Below, one piece after another: positions 25,229 through 33,042 of a stretch of 64,000 nucleotides of DNA. This DNA comes from Microbacterium sp. 70-16 (GTDB taxonomy: Bacteria; Actinomycetota; Actinomycetes; Actinomycetales; Microbacteriaceae). The first letter of the stretch is position 1. Every line of letters starts with the position of its first letter. The DNA lies in assembly GCF_001898315.1 (NCBI RefSeq), contig NZ_MKTQ01000028.1, forward strand, positions 122,832 to 186,831, given 5' to 3'. The notes below the pieces were generated by a model. It ran no database searches and had not been told where the DNA came from. It worked only from the letters and a program-made list of their open reading frames with translations. Made by a program: the position numbers and the translations under genes.

Positions 25229-26095
25229 TCAGTACAGCGCGGCCTTGCCAGCGGCTCCGAACAGGTCGATCTTCTCAGCGGCCGTCACCTTCAGCGCCGC
25301 GATCGGCTCGGGCTGGATCGCGTTGGGCTCACGCAGACGCTCGTCCGTGCCGAGGATCTCCCGCATACGGTTGTGGTAGCTGACCTTGATGTCGCTCGAG
25401 ATGTTGATCTTGTTGATGCCGAGCGAGACGGCACGCGCAAGCTCCGCGTCGGGGTTGCTGGATCCGCCGTGGAGCACCAGCGGAATGCCGACGGCCGCCT
25501 TGATCTGCTCAAGCAGGTCGTGGCGCAGCTCGGGGTTCTTGTCGGCGGGGTACAGCCCGTGCGAGGTACCGATCGCGATGGCGAGCGAGTCGACACCGGT
25601 CTCCTGCACGAAGCGCACAGCGTCGTCGACGTTTGTGTAGATGATCTCAGCGGCGCCGGACTCGCCGTAGCTGTCGTTCGCGCCGATCGTGCCGAGTTCG
25701 CCCTCGACCTGGATGCCCACGGCGTGCGCGGCATCCACAACCTTCTTCGTCAGCGCGACGTTCTCTTCGAACGGCAGCAGTGACGCGTCGATCATGACCG
25801 AGGTGAAGCCCGACTGGATCGCGGTGATCATCTGCTCGTACGAGCCGCCGTGATCCCAGTGGATCGCGACGGGCACCGGGGAGCGGTGCGCACGGGCGTG
25901 CATCGCGGCGATGAGGTCAGTCGTGATGTGCGAGACCTCGTCGGGGTGGATTGCGATGATGACGGGCGCGTTCTTGGCCTCGCTGATGTCCATGACGCCG
26001 AGGAACATGGCCCAATCGCTGATGTTGAACGCCGGGATGGCGAAGTTGTTCTGGTTGGCGATGTCGAGGATGGACTTGCCGGTGTACAGCACCAC
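25229..26095 (-). CDS. Class II fructose/tagatose-bisphosphate-type aldolase
   Basis: 288 residues of the zinc-dependent ketose-bisphosphate aldolase family. Motifs: N-Q-N-N-F-A-I-P-A-F-N, H-W-D-H-G-G (the HxDHG metal and catalytic site), V-E-G-E-L-G-T-I-G, G-T-S-H-G-L-Y and L-H-G-G-S-S. The tryptophan in HWDHG, where most family members have leucine, is unusual. It would cleave a ketose bisphosphate or a related sugar phosphate to dihydroxyacetone phosphate and an aldehyde. It lies just below the two permease genes. Confidence 0.9.
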   Translation of the reverse strand: MVLYTGKSILDIANQNNFAIPAFNISDWAMFLGVMDISEAKNAPVIIAIHPDEVSHITTDLIAAMHARAHRSPVPVAIHWDHGGSYEQMITAIQSGFTSVMIDASLLPFEENVALTKKVVDAAHAVGIQVEGELGTIGANDSYGESGAAEIIYTNVDDAVRFVQETGVDSLAIAIGTSHGLYPADKNPELRHDLLEQIKAAVGIPLVLHGGSSNPDAELARAVSLGINKINISSDIKVSYHNRMREILGTDERLREPNAIQPEPIAALKVTAAEKIDLFGAAGKAALY

Positions 26096-26153
26096 GGTGG
26101 ATTCTCCTGTCGGTGGGGTGGGGTTCAGTGGAAAAGGGGTGGTTGGTGGACGG

Positions 26154-26999
26154 TCAGCTCTTCACCGAGCCGGCCGTGAGGCCGCTGATGAAGTAGCGCT
26201 GGAAGAAGAGGAAGAGGATCAGCACGGGGATCGAACCGAGCACACTCATGGCCATGATCTGGTTCCACTCGTAGGAGTGCTGACCCATGAGCAGCTGGAT
26301 GCCGATGGGCACGGTCCGCATGTCGATCGTGCGCGTGAGGGTCAGCGCGAAGAGGTACTCATTCCACGCGATCATGAACGTGTAGATACCGACCGAGACG
26401 ATGCCGGGCACCGAAATCGGCACAAGCACTCGCCACAGCGCGGTCATCGATCCGGCGCCGTCAACACGCACGGCTTCGTCGAGCTCTTTCGGAAGCGTGT
26501 TGAAGTAGCCGGTCATCATGATGATCGCGTAGGGCAGCGTGAACACCATGTAGGTGAGGATCAGCGCGGCGTAGGTGTTGTACAGGCCGAGACCCACCAT
26601 GAGCCCGAAGTACGGGATCAGCAGGGTGATCGGCGGCACCGCCTGGACGCTGACGATGATCACGTTGAGGACGCGCTTGCCGCGGAAGTCGAAGCGGCTG
26701 AGCGCGTACGCCGCCTGGATCGCCACCAGCAGGGTCAGCGCCGTCACCGCGAACGCGACGACGTAGCTGTTGATGAAGAAGCGCACCGTCTCGGGATCCG
26801 TGAAGATCGCGATGTAGGCGTCGAGCGAGAAGCTCTCGGTGATCAGTCGCGGCGGCAGCTCGAAGATCTCGGTGTTCGACTTGAACGAGTTCGAGAGCAT
26901 CCACAGCACGGGACCGGCGGCGAAGACCGCACCGATGAGCAGTCCGATGACGAGCCCGACGCGGGCCGCACGGGTGCGTGTCTGGATGGACATGGCCAT
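26154..26999 (-). CDS. Carbohydrate ABC transporter permease (MalG type)
   Basis: 281 residues, six membrane segments; cytoplasmic loop D-E-A-V-R-V-D-G-A-G followed by V-L-V-P-I-S-V-P-G, an EAA-loop variant with Val replacing the second Ala. It pairs with the permease 27002-27928, two bases upstream. Transporter specificity is unknown. Confidence 0.93.
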   Translation of the reverse strand: MAMSIQTRTRAARVGLVIGLLIGAVFAAGPVLWMLSNSFKSNTEIFELPPRLITESFSLDAYIAIFTDPETVRFFINSYVVAFAVTALTLLVAIQAAYALSRFDFRGKRVLNVIIVSVQAVPPITLLIPYFGLMVGLGLYNTYAALILTYMVFTLPYAIIMMTGYFNTLPKELDEAVRVDGAGSMTALWRVLVPISVPGIVSVGIYTFMIAWNEYLFALTLTRTIDMRTVPIGIQLLMGQHSYEWNQIMAMSVLGSIPVLILFLFFQRYFISGLTAGSVKS

Positions 27000-27001
27000 G
27001 A

Positions 27002-27928
27002 TCAGTCCCTCGCCTTCTGGTGGCGGACGTAGAAGACGGCGAGCACCATCGACATGAGCAGAACCAGGACAGCCGAGGTCGCCGCCTGCGAGAAGTCGTA
27101 CTTGGCGAATGCGAGCTTGTAGGTGAAGGTGCTGAGCACCTCGGTGACGTTGATCGGACCGCCGCCCGTGGTCATCCAGATGAGCGCGAACTGCTGCGAG
27201 GTCCAGATGAGGTCGAGGAGCACGAGGCTCACGATGATGGGGCGCAGCTGCGGAACGGTGACGTTCCAGAACCGCTGCACGGGCCCGGCACCATCGATGC
27301 TGGCAGCTTCATACAGGTCGCTCGGGATGCCTTGAAGCCCCGCGAGCAGGCTCACCATGAAGAACGGGTAGCCGGCCCAGATGTTGATGAATGTCACGGT
27401 GCCGAGCGCGAGTTGCGGCGAGGCGAGCCATTCGATGTTCGTGTTGAGCAAGAAGTTGATGACGCCGTTGGGGGCGAGCAGCATGCGCCAGAGCACCGCG
27501 ATGACGGCGACGGTGAACAGCCAGGGAAGGACGTAGAGTCCGCGGAAGATCGCGCGTGGCACGGCGCCGATCAGCGTGCTGTTGAGCATCATCGCGAACC
27601 CGAGCCCGATGATGAGGTGGGCCACGACACTGGTCACCGTGAAGATGACGGTGTTGCTGGTGGCGTTCCAGAAGCTCGGGTTGGTGAGCACTGCCATGTA
27701 GTTGTCGAGGCCGACGAACTCGTGGTCCTTGCCGATGATCGCGCCGTCCTGCAGCGAGTAGCCGATCACCATGACGATCGGGATGATCATCAGGACGAAC
27801 AGCAGGATCATCGTCGGGCTCAGGAAGGCGTACGACTCGGCCGTGCGCCGCAGCTGTCGCCGCCGCTTGGATTGCGGGACACCGGTGACGATCACCTCGG
27901 TGTCCAGCACAGGGGTCTTCAGGGACAT
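27002..27928 (-). CDS. Carbohydrate ABC transporter permease (MalF/UgpA type)
   Basis: 308 residues from ATG 27928. A basic N-terminus (S-K-R-R-R-Q-L-R-R) precedes six membrane segments. The EAA loop is Y-E-A-A-S-I-D-G-A-G, followed by V-P-Q-L-R-P. It follows the binding-protein gene by 83 bases. As in the first locus, no ATPase is encoded nearby. Confidence 0.93.
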   Translation of the reverse strand: MSLKTPVLDTEVIVTGVPQSKRRRQLRRTAESYAFLSPTMILLFVLMIIPIVMVIGYSLQDGAIIGKDHEFVGLDNYMAVLTNPSFWNATSNTVIFTVTSVVAHLIIGLGFAMMLNSTLIGAVPRAIFRGLYVLPWLFTVAVIAVLWRMLLAPNGVINFLLNTNIEWLASPQLALGTVTFINIWAGYPFFMVSLLAGLQGIPSDLYEAASIDGAGPVQRFWNVTVPQLRPIIVSLVLLDLIWTSQQFALIWMTTGGGPINVTEVLSTFTYKLAFAKYDFSQAATSAVLVLLMSMVLAVFYVRHQKARD

Positions 27929-28011
27929 CAACCCACTCGCTCCTTCGTGGTCGGGTACCGCGCCGCGCACCTTCGCGGCGCGGTACCCGGATCTTTGTCA
28001 GGTCAGTCGGT

Positions 28012-29313
28012 TCAGAACTCGGCGACCCAGGCGTCCTGCGCCTTCTGCAACGCCTCATCGACCGACTGCTGGCCGTCCAGCGCCGCCTGCAGCTGCTCGC
28101 CGAACAGACGCATGAGCTCTTCGGCGACGGGCAGGCCCGTGAACTCGTTGGCGGGGTAGCTGGCCTGGTAGATGTCGAACGCCGTCTTGAACAGCTCGTC
28201 GTCGTTGACGAAGTCCGGCACCGACTGGGTGTTGCCCGGGAAGGCGTTGGCCATCGTGGACAGCTCGGAGTTGACGTCCTCGCTCATCAGGAAGGAGACG
28301 AGCTTGAACGCGGCATCCTTGTGCTCGGAGTTCTCGGCGACGCCGATGCCCCATGACGCATAGGGGATACCCCGTTCGCCGTCGTAGCCGTCCTCAGCGG
28401 GGATCGCCGAGATCGAGAAGTTCAGGTCGGGGTTGGTCTCGCGGATCAGGTTGATGTGCGCGAGCGAGTCGATCATCATGCCGACGCGGCCGTTGGTGAA
28501 CTCCTCGACCTTGTCCTGCTCCTTCATCGTGAACGAGCCGGCGGCGATGACACCGTCGTCCCACAGACCCTGGATGTAGTCCACGGCCGAGGTGACGTCG
28601 GCGTTGGTCAGGTCGGGCTGTCCATCGTTGAGCATCGAACCGCCCGACGCCCATACCCACGACATGACGTCGTTCTGCACACCGTTCGGCGCTTCCAGCG
28701 ACAGCGGCAGCACCCAGCCCGAGACGTCTCCGCCAAGGGCTGTGACCTTCTGCGCGGCATCCGCGAACTCGGTCCGGTTGGTCGGCGGAGTCGTGACGCC
28801 GGCCTCGGCGAGGAGGTCGTCGTTCGTGAACATGGGGTAGACGAAGTTGACGACCGGGATCATGTAGGTGCCGCCGTCGACCTGGATCTGGCTGGCCAGC
28901 TGACTGTCGTCGTAGCCTGCATCGGCCATGAGGTCGGTGAGATTGGCGATGACGCCCTGCGAGGCGAAGTCGTTGACCCACGCACCGTCGAGACCGACGA
29001 CGTCGGGCATGGTGCCGGATGCCGCACCGGCGAACAGCTGCTCCTTGGTGGAGGCGTAGGGGCCGCTGACGAGTTCGACGGTGATGCCGGGGTTCTCGGC
29101 TTCGAACTTGTCGATCAGCGCGCGGAACTCGCCGTCAGGCAGCTCCGGCTCCCACCACTGGGCGAACTCGATCGTGACATCGCCGCCCGCGTCGCCCGTC
29201 GCGCCATCCGACGAGCCTCCCGAGCAACCAGTTACCAACATCAACGATCCGGCCGCGATCGCGGCTCCAGCGATCTTGAGGGCCTTGCTGTGCCCCTGAC
29301 CCGCTCTGGTCAT
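28012..29313 (-). CDS. ABC transporter sugar-binding lipoprotein
   Basis: 433 residues, solute-binding family 1. The signal peptide ends in lipobox L-V-T-G-C with C30, followed by a Gly/Ser/Ala linker. F-A-Q-W-W-E-P-E, G-T-M-P-D-V-V-G-L-D and G-R-V-G-M-M-I-D are typical. Two ATGs lie in tandem (29316 and 29313) behind AGAGGAGAG; spacing favours the second. First gene of the second sugar operon, divergent from a DeoR regulator. Confidence 0.93.
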   Translation of the reverse strand: MTRAGQGHSKALKIAGAAIAAGSLMLVTGCSGGSSDGATGDAGGDVTIEFAQWWEPELPDGEFRALIDKFEAENPGITVELVSGPYASTKEQLFAGAASGTMPDVVGLDGAWVNDFASQGVIANLTDLMADAGYDDSQLASQIQVDGGTYMIPVVNFVYPMFTNDDLLAEAGVTTPPTNRTEFADAAQKVTALGGDVSGWVLPLSLEAPNGVQNDVMSWVWASGGSMLNDGQPDLTNADVTSAVDYIQGLWDDGVIAAGSFTMKEQDKVEEFTNGRVGMMIDSLAHINLIRETNPDLNFSISAIPAEDGYDGERGIPYASWGIGVAENSEHKDAAFKLVSFLMSEDVNSELSTMANAFPGNTQSVPDFVNDDELFKTAFDIYQASYPANEFTGLPVAEELMRLFGEQLQAALDGQQSVDEALQKAQDAWVAEF

Positions 29314-29339
29314 CATCTCTCCTCTTTGAGTGCGTGGCC

Positions 29340-29394
29340 GCAGACATCGGGTGCTGATTCGTGCGGCTTTGAGCATAATTATGCCGATATCTGC
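29340..29394. promoter_or_regulatory. Candidate operator between binding protein and DeoR regulator
   Basis: GCAGACATCGG (29340-29350) and CCGATATCTGC (29384-29394) pair at 10 of 11 positions. A perfect 12-base palindrome, GCATAATTATGC, is at 29373-29384. The patch is AT-rich and lies in the divergent gap, so the DeoR regulator at 29492 is the likely binder. Confidence 0.5.
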
Positions 29395-29491
29395 GGGGAA
29401 GTCAAGGGTTCGTTTCGGCTTCGCGCTTTCCGATGCTTTTTTCTGCATGTTTCATGCGAGAAAAGCGGCAGGATGGTGCTAGAACTGTGGC

Positions 29492-30298
29492 ATGGCTTCT
29501 TCAGAGACTGCGCGCGGGCGACGGCTGCCCGCCGGACGAAAGGCCGATCTGGCCGCGTACGTGACCGAAGTCGGCCAGGTCACGGTCGGTGACCTGGCCG
29601 AGCACTTCGGCGTGTCAATCGACACCGTGCGGCGAGATCTCGACCAGCTCCATCGCGCGGGTGCTCTCGTGCGCACGCACGGCGGCGCGGTCAGCGCACT
29701 CGATGGCCCCGTGCGCGACCGCGGCCTCGACGTGCGTCTGCGCATGCAGGTGGAGGAGAAGGAGAAGATCGCCCACCTCGCCGCCGAACTCGTCGACGAC
29801 GGCGCCGTCATCATGCTCAACGCCGGCACGACGACGCTCGCGGTGGCGCGCGCACTGCGCAACCACCGCGAACTGACCATCGCGACGAACAATCTGCGCA
29901 TCCCCGCTGAGATCGCGCCGTCGGCGTTCCGCGACCTCTACGTGTTCGGTGGCGCCGTGCGGACCATCACGCAAGCGACGACGGGCCCGGTGACCTTCAC
30001 CCTGACCGCGGGCGGGCCCGAGGTCGACATCCGCTGCGACCTCGCCCTCATCGCGGTCGGCGCAGTGGATGCCTCGGGGTACTCGACCACGAACCTCGGT
30101 GACGGCGCGATGATGTCAGAGATGATCGAACGCGCCGAGCGCACCGCGATCCTCGCCGACTCGACGAAGCTCGACCGCCGACTATTCGCCCAGGTCGCTC
30201 CGCTCGCGGGTGCCGACTACCTCGTCACCGATGCGCAGCCGAGCGCAGAACTGGCCGCTGCGCTGGATCAGGCGGGGGTCGCCGTCCTCACTCCGTGA
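29492..30298 (+). CDS. DeoR/GlpR-family transcriptional regulator
   Basis: 268 residues. N-terminal HTH about 16-70 with S-I-D-T-V-R-R-D-L and closing V-R-T-H-G-G-A-V; C-terminal sugar-phosphate sensor with L-N-A-G-T-T-T-L (nucleotide/phosphate loop), V-F-G-G-A-V-R and S-T-K-L. Such proteins usually repress until a phosphorylated sugar intermediate binds. Divergent position makes the second sugar operon its probable target. Confidence 0.94.
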   Translation: MASSETARGRRLPAGRKADLAAYVTEVGQVTVGDLAEHFGVSIDTVRRDLDQLHRAGALVRTHGGAVSALDGPVRDRGLDVRLRMQVEEKEKIAHLAAELVDDGAVIMLNAGTTTLAVARALRNHRELTIATNNLRIPAEIAPSAFRDLYVFGGAVRTITQATTGPVTFTLTAGGPEVDIRCDLALIAVGAVDASGYSTTNLGDGAMMSEMIERAERTAILADSTKLDRRLFAQVAPLAGADYLVTDAQPSAELAAALDQAGVAVLTP

Positions 30299-30310
30299 CG
30301 AGCGAGCGCG

Positions 30311-31294
30311 TCAGTCCAGCGCGGCGCGCCACTCGGCGAGCAGCCGCGCCGTCGCGAGGGTCTCGAACCACGGCATCTCGGGCGCCTGCGTCCGGCCTTC
30401 GCGCAGCGCGCTGATCGTCGCGTCGGCTTCGGCCGCCATCGGGCTGATGGTGGATGCCACGACGCGCTCCTCGGTGCCGTCGGCGCGACGCAGCACGGCA
30501 TCCGCCGTCGACTCGACGCGGCTGCCCCAGACATTCGGGATCTCCAGCTCACCCGCGGTGCCGCGGATCACCGCCGCGCGCGGCAGTTCGCGGGTGATCG
30601 AGGTGGCGACGTGTGCGCGGATGCCGCCGAGGTCGATCTCGGCCGTGGCATCCTCATCGACGCCGGTCACGCCGACCGTGCCGTCCGCGCTCGCGATCGA
30701 CACGGCGCCCAACCGCCCCGCCCACGCGGCGACGCCGACGGCGAACGAGACGGGGTAACACCCGGCATCCAGCATCGCGCCGCCGGCGAGCTTGGGGTCG
30801 AACAGGCGCTGGATGCCACGATCTGCGGCGAACCCGATCGAGGTCTCGACCTCGGTGATCTCGCCCAGCTCGCCGCCCGCGACCAGCTCGCGGACGCGCT
30901 CGGGCAGCGGGCCGAACCGGTACTTGAACGCCTCGACGAGCGGGAGTCCGGCCGCTTCGGCGGCGGCGATCATCTCCTCGGTCTCGGCGACGCTGATGCC
31001 GAGCGGCTTCTCGCACAGCACGGCCTTGCCCGCCGCGAGCGCGGCGAGGGTGAGCTCGCGGTGCGAGGTGTGCACCGTGCCGATGTAGACGGCGTCGACG
31101 TCGTCGCGGGCCAGGATCTCGTCGTACGTGCCCGAGATCGCGCCGCCGAACTCATCGGCGAACTCGCGAGCCCGCTCGGCATCGCGTGCGCCGACCGCGT
31201 GCAGGGCTCCGAGCCGGGCCTGGGGCAATGCCCGCAGGAAGTCCCCGCTGATGACGCCCGCGCCGAGTACCGCCCACCGTGCTGTTTCGCTCAT
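30311..31294 (-). CDS. Gfo/Idh/MocA-family oxidoreductase
   Basis: 327 residues. N-terminal Rossmann motif W-A-V-L-G-A-G-V-I-S; the E-K-P-L hinge with the conserved lysine of the family near residue 96; then V-E-A-F-K-Y-R-F. These NAD(P)-dependent enzymes oxidise or reduce sugars, inositols or their derivatives. It is convergent with the DeoR gene, 12 bases apart, and faces the ROK kinase across 650 bases of repeats. Substrate unknown. Confidence 0.9.
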   Translation of the reverse strand: MSETARWAVLGAGVISGDFLRALPQARLGALHAVGARDAERAREFADEFGGAISGTYDEILARDDVDAVYIGTVHTSHRELTLAALAAGKAVLCEKPLGISVAETEEMIAAAEAAGLPLVEAFKYRFGPLPERVRELVAGGELGEITEVETSIGFAADRGIQRLFDPKLAGGAMLDAGCYPVSFAVGVAAWAGRLGAVSIASADGTVGVTGVDEDATAEIDLGGIRAHVATSITRELPRAAVIRGTAGELEIPNVWGSRVESTADAVLRRADGTEERVVASTISPMAAEADATISALREGRTQAPEMPWFETLATARLLAEWRAALD

Positions 31295-31374
31295 GCCTCC
31301 ACGCTAACCCGGGCCCGGTGCCGGCTGGGTGTCGCGTGGCGTGTCTGGCCGGCGTGCGCGGCGCACGCGCGCCC

Positions 31375-31438
31375 GAGAAACCACATTCTGCGCGAGAAAC
31401 CAGTGCTGCCGTGGTTTCTCGCGCAGATGTGGTTTCTC
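31375..31438. repeat. Near-perfect 64-base palindrome (family E)
   Basis: The segment runs from GAGAAACCACATTCTGCGCG to GCGCAGATGTGGTTTCTC and also contains CGAGAAACCA and TGGTTTCTCG inside. Read on either strand it is almost the same. It is the first of three repeat blocks in the gene-less stretch 31295-31942. Confidence 0.85.
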
Positions 31439-31508
31439 ACGAGACAGGGCGGGCGCGCCGCGGCGGGACGCCCCGCGGCTTGTATGGCCGACGGGCGCGG
31501 GACCGCCA

Positions 31509-31608
31509 CCGCAATAACTCAGGAACCGCGCCGGGTCCGCGGAGCGGCCGCCGCGGAATTCCGGGGCGGCCGCGCCGCGGCGGCCCCGGCGATCCTGAGT
31601 TATTGCGG
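31509..31608. repeat. Palindromic repeat family A, copy 3
   Basis: CCGCAATAACTCAGGA (31509-31524) and TCCTGAGTTATTGCGG (31593-31608) are perfect 16-base arms. The interior differs from copies 1 and 2 but is again GC-rich and self-complementary (GGCCGCCGCGG, CCGCGGCGGCC). Confidence 0.87.
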
Positions 31609-31706
31609 TCGGAGCGCGAGCACCGGCGCCGCGCACTCGCTCCCGCGCTGCCCGCCGCGCGGGAGCGGCCAGTGGTCGCCAGCCTTGCATCGAGACATCG
31701 GTACGG

Positions 31707-31766
31707 AGTTCGGGGTCGCGTGGTGTCGCCTCCCCCGCCCCGAGGCGACCGCGGGCGACCCAAAAC
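31707..31766. repeat. Palindromic repeat family B, copy 6
   Basis: Arms AGTTCGGGGTCGCG and GCGACCCAAAAC with a slightly degenerate right arm. It lies in the same gene-less stretch as families E and A. The remaining bases to 31942 are GC-rich and hold nothing recognisable except the leader of the ROK gene. Confidence 0.8.
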
Positions 31767-31942
31767 CGAGGTGGCGCGGACGCGGGATGCCGGGGCGAGA
31801 CGCCGGCGGCGGATGCCCGGATGCCCCGGGCGGATGCCCGGACGCGCGCGCACTACGCTTACAGGCATCCCGGTCTCTGCGTTTCGCGGGCGCCGGCCCG
31901 CACACTTCTGCTCATCACTCGCACGCACACAAGGACCGCAGC

Positions 31943-32860
31943 ATGGCACTGGCATTGGCGATCGATCTCGGCGGCACGAAGGTCGAAGCGGCGCTCGTCG
32001 ACGAGCGCGGCGGCATCGTGGAGGGGTCGCGCCACCGTGCGGCGACCGGCGCGGCCGCGGCATCCGACGTGTCGGTGCTCGCTCGCGCGATCGACGAGGT
32101 GATCGCGCAGTGCCGTCAGCATGATCGCTGGGGCGAGGTGGTGGCCGGCGGCATCGGTGCGGCGGGCCCGATTGACATCGCGGCGGGCGTCATCACGCCG
32201 ATCAACCTTCCCGCGGCCCACGGATTCGGGCTCGTCGACGCGGTCCGGCGCGCAAGCGGACTGCACCAGGTGACGCTGCGCCTCGACGGCACGTGCATCG
32301 CCCTCGCCGAGGCCTGGCTCGGCGCCGCGCGGGACGTGCGCAACGCGATCGTCTTCGTCGTGTCGACGGGCGTCGGCGGCGGTATCGTCTCGGACGGGCG
32401 CCTGGTCGCCGGCGGCACCGGCAACGCCGGGCACATCGGGCAGATCCTCGTCGCCGACATCGACGGAGACCCGGTGGATGCCACGCTCGAGAACCGCGCG
32501 GCGGGTCCGCACACCGTCGCGTGGGCGCGCGCGCACGGATGGCCGGGCTCGACGGGTGAGGAACTCGCCGCCGCCTACCGCGACGGGGACGAGATCGCCC
32601 GCGCCGCCGTCGCGCGTTCAGCGCACGCGGTCGGGGTAGGTCTGGTCAGCGCCGCGACGCTGCTCGACCTCGAGCTCGCCGTCATCGGCGGAGGCTTCTC
32701 GTTCGTCGCGGATGACTTCCCCGAGCAGGTCGAGGCCGTCGTGCGCTCCAACGCGTTCAACGCGTACGCCGCACGCCTGCACGTGACCCGCGCAGCGCTC
32801 GGCGGGGAATCCCCCCTGATCGGCGCCGCCGCCCTGGTCCACCGCCCCGACCTGCTGTAA
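31943..32860 (+). CDS. ROK-family sugar kinase
   Basis: 305 residues. The phosphate motif A-I-D-L-G-G-T-K-V-E-A opens the protein; G-I-G-A-A-G-P-I-D, S-T-G-V-G-G-G-I-V and G-N-A-G-H-I-G follow. The cysteine zinc cluster of many ROK kinases is missing; A-A-G-P-H-T occupies its place. No N-terminal HTH, so it is a kinase rather than a repressor. Glucose, fructose or an amino sugar are possible substrates. It sits beyond the repeats from the second sugar locus. Confidence 0.9.
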   Translation: MALALAIDLGGTKVEAALVDERGGIVEGSRHRAATGAAAASDVSVLARAIDEVIAQCRQHDRWGEVVAGGIGAAGPIDIAAGVITPINLPAAHGFGLVDAVRRASGLHQVTLRLDGTCIALAEAWLGAARDVRNAIVFVVSTGVGGGIVSDGRLVAGGTGNAGHIGQILVADIDGDPVDATLENRAAGPHTVAWARAHGWPGSTGEELAAAYRDGDEIARAAVARSAHAVGVGLVSAATLLDLELAVIGGGFSFVADDFPEQVEAVVRSNAFNAYAARLHVTRAALGGESPLIGAAALVHRPDLL

Positions 32861-32872
32861 CCCCGCCGCCTC

Positions 32873-33009
32873 GCGAGCTTGCCCTAGCGAACGCGAGCTT
32901 GCCCTCGCGAACGCGAGCTTGCCCTGTCGGCTGAGGGCAAGCTCGGCGCCAGATGGGCAAGCTCGGCGCAAAAAGGGCAAGCTCGCGTAACAAAGGGAAA
33001 GCTCGGCGC
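32873..33009. repeat. Inverted tandem array (family D)
   Basis: GCGAGCTTGCCCT occurs three times at a 20-base period (32873, 32893, 32913). It is followed by four inverted relatives of AGGGCAAGCTCGG at about 32934, 32954, 32974 and 32995. The whole array could fold into a cruciform or long hairpin. It follows the ROK stop and precedes the end of the convergent trans-sulfuration gene. Confidence 0.9.
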
Positions 33010-33042
33010 GGCAGCGCCCGAGCGCGAGCCCGGCGGCGCGGG

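Noticed and set aside
32873..33009. CRISPR array
   Set aside because: Units are only 13 bases with 7-base gaps and then invert; no cas genes are present.
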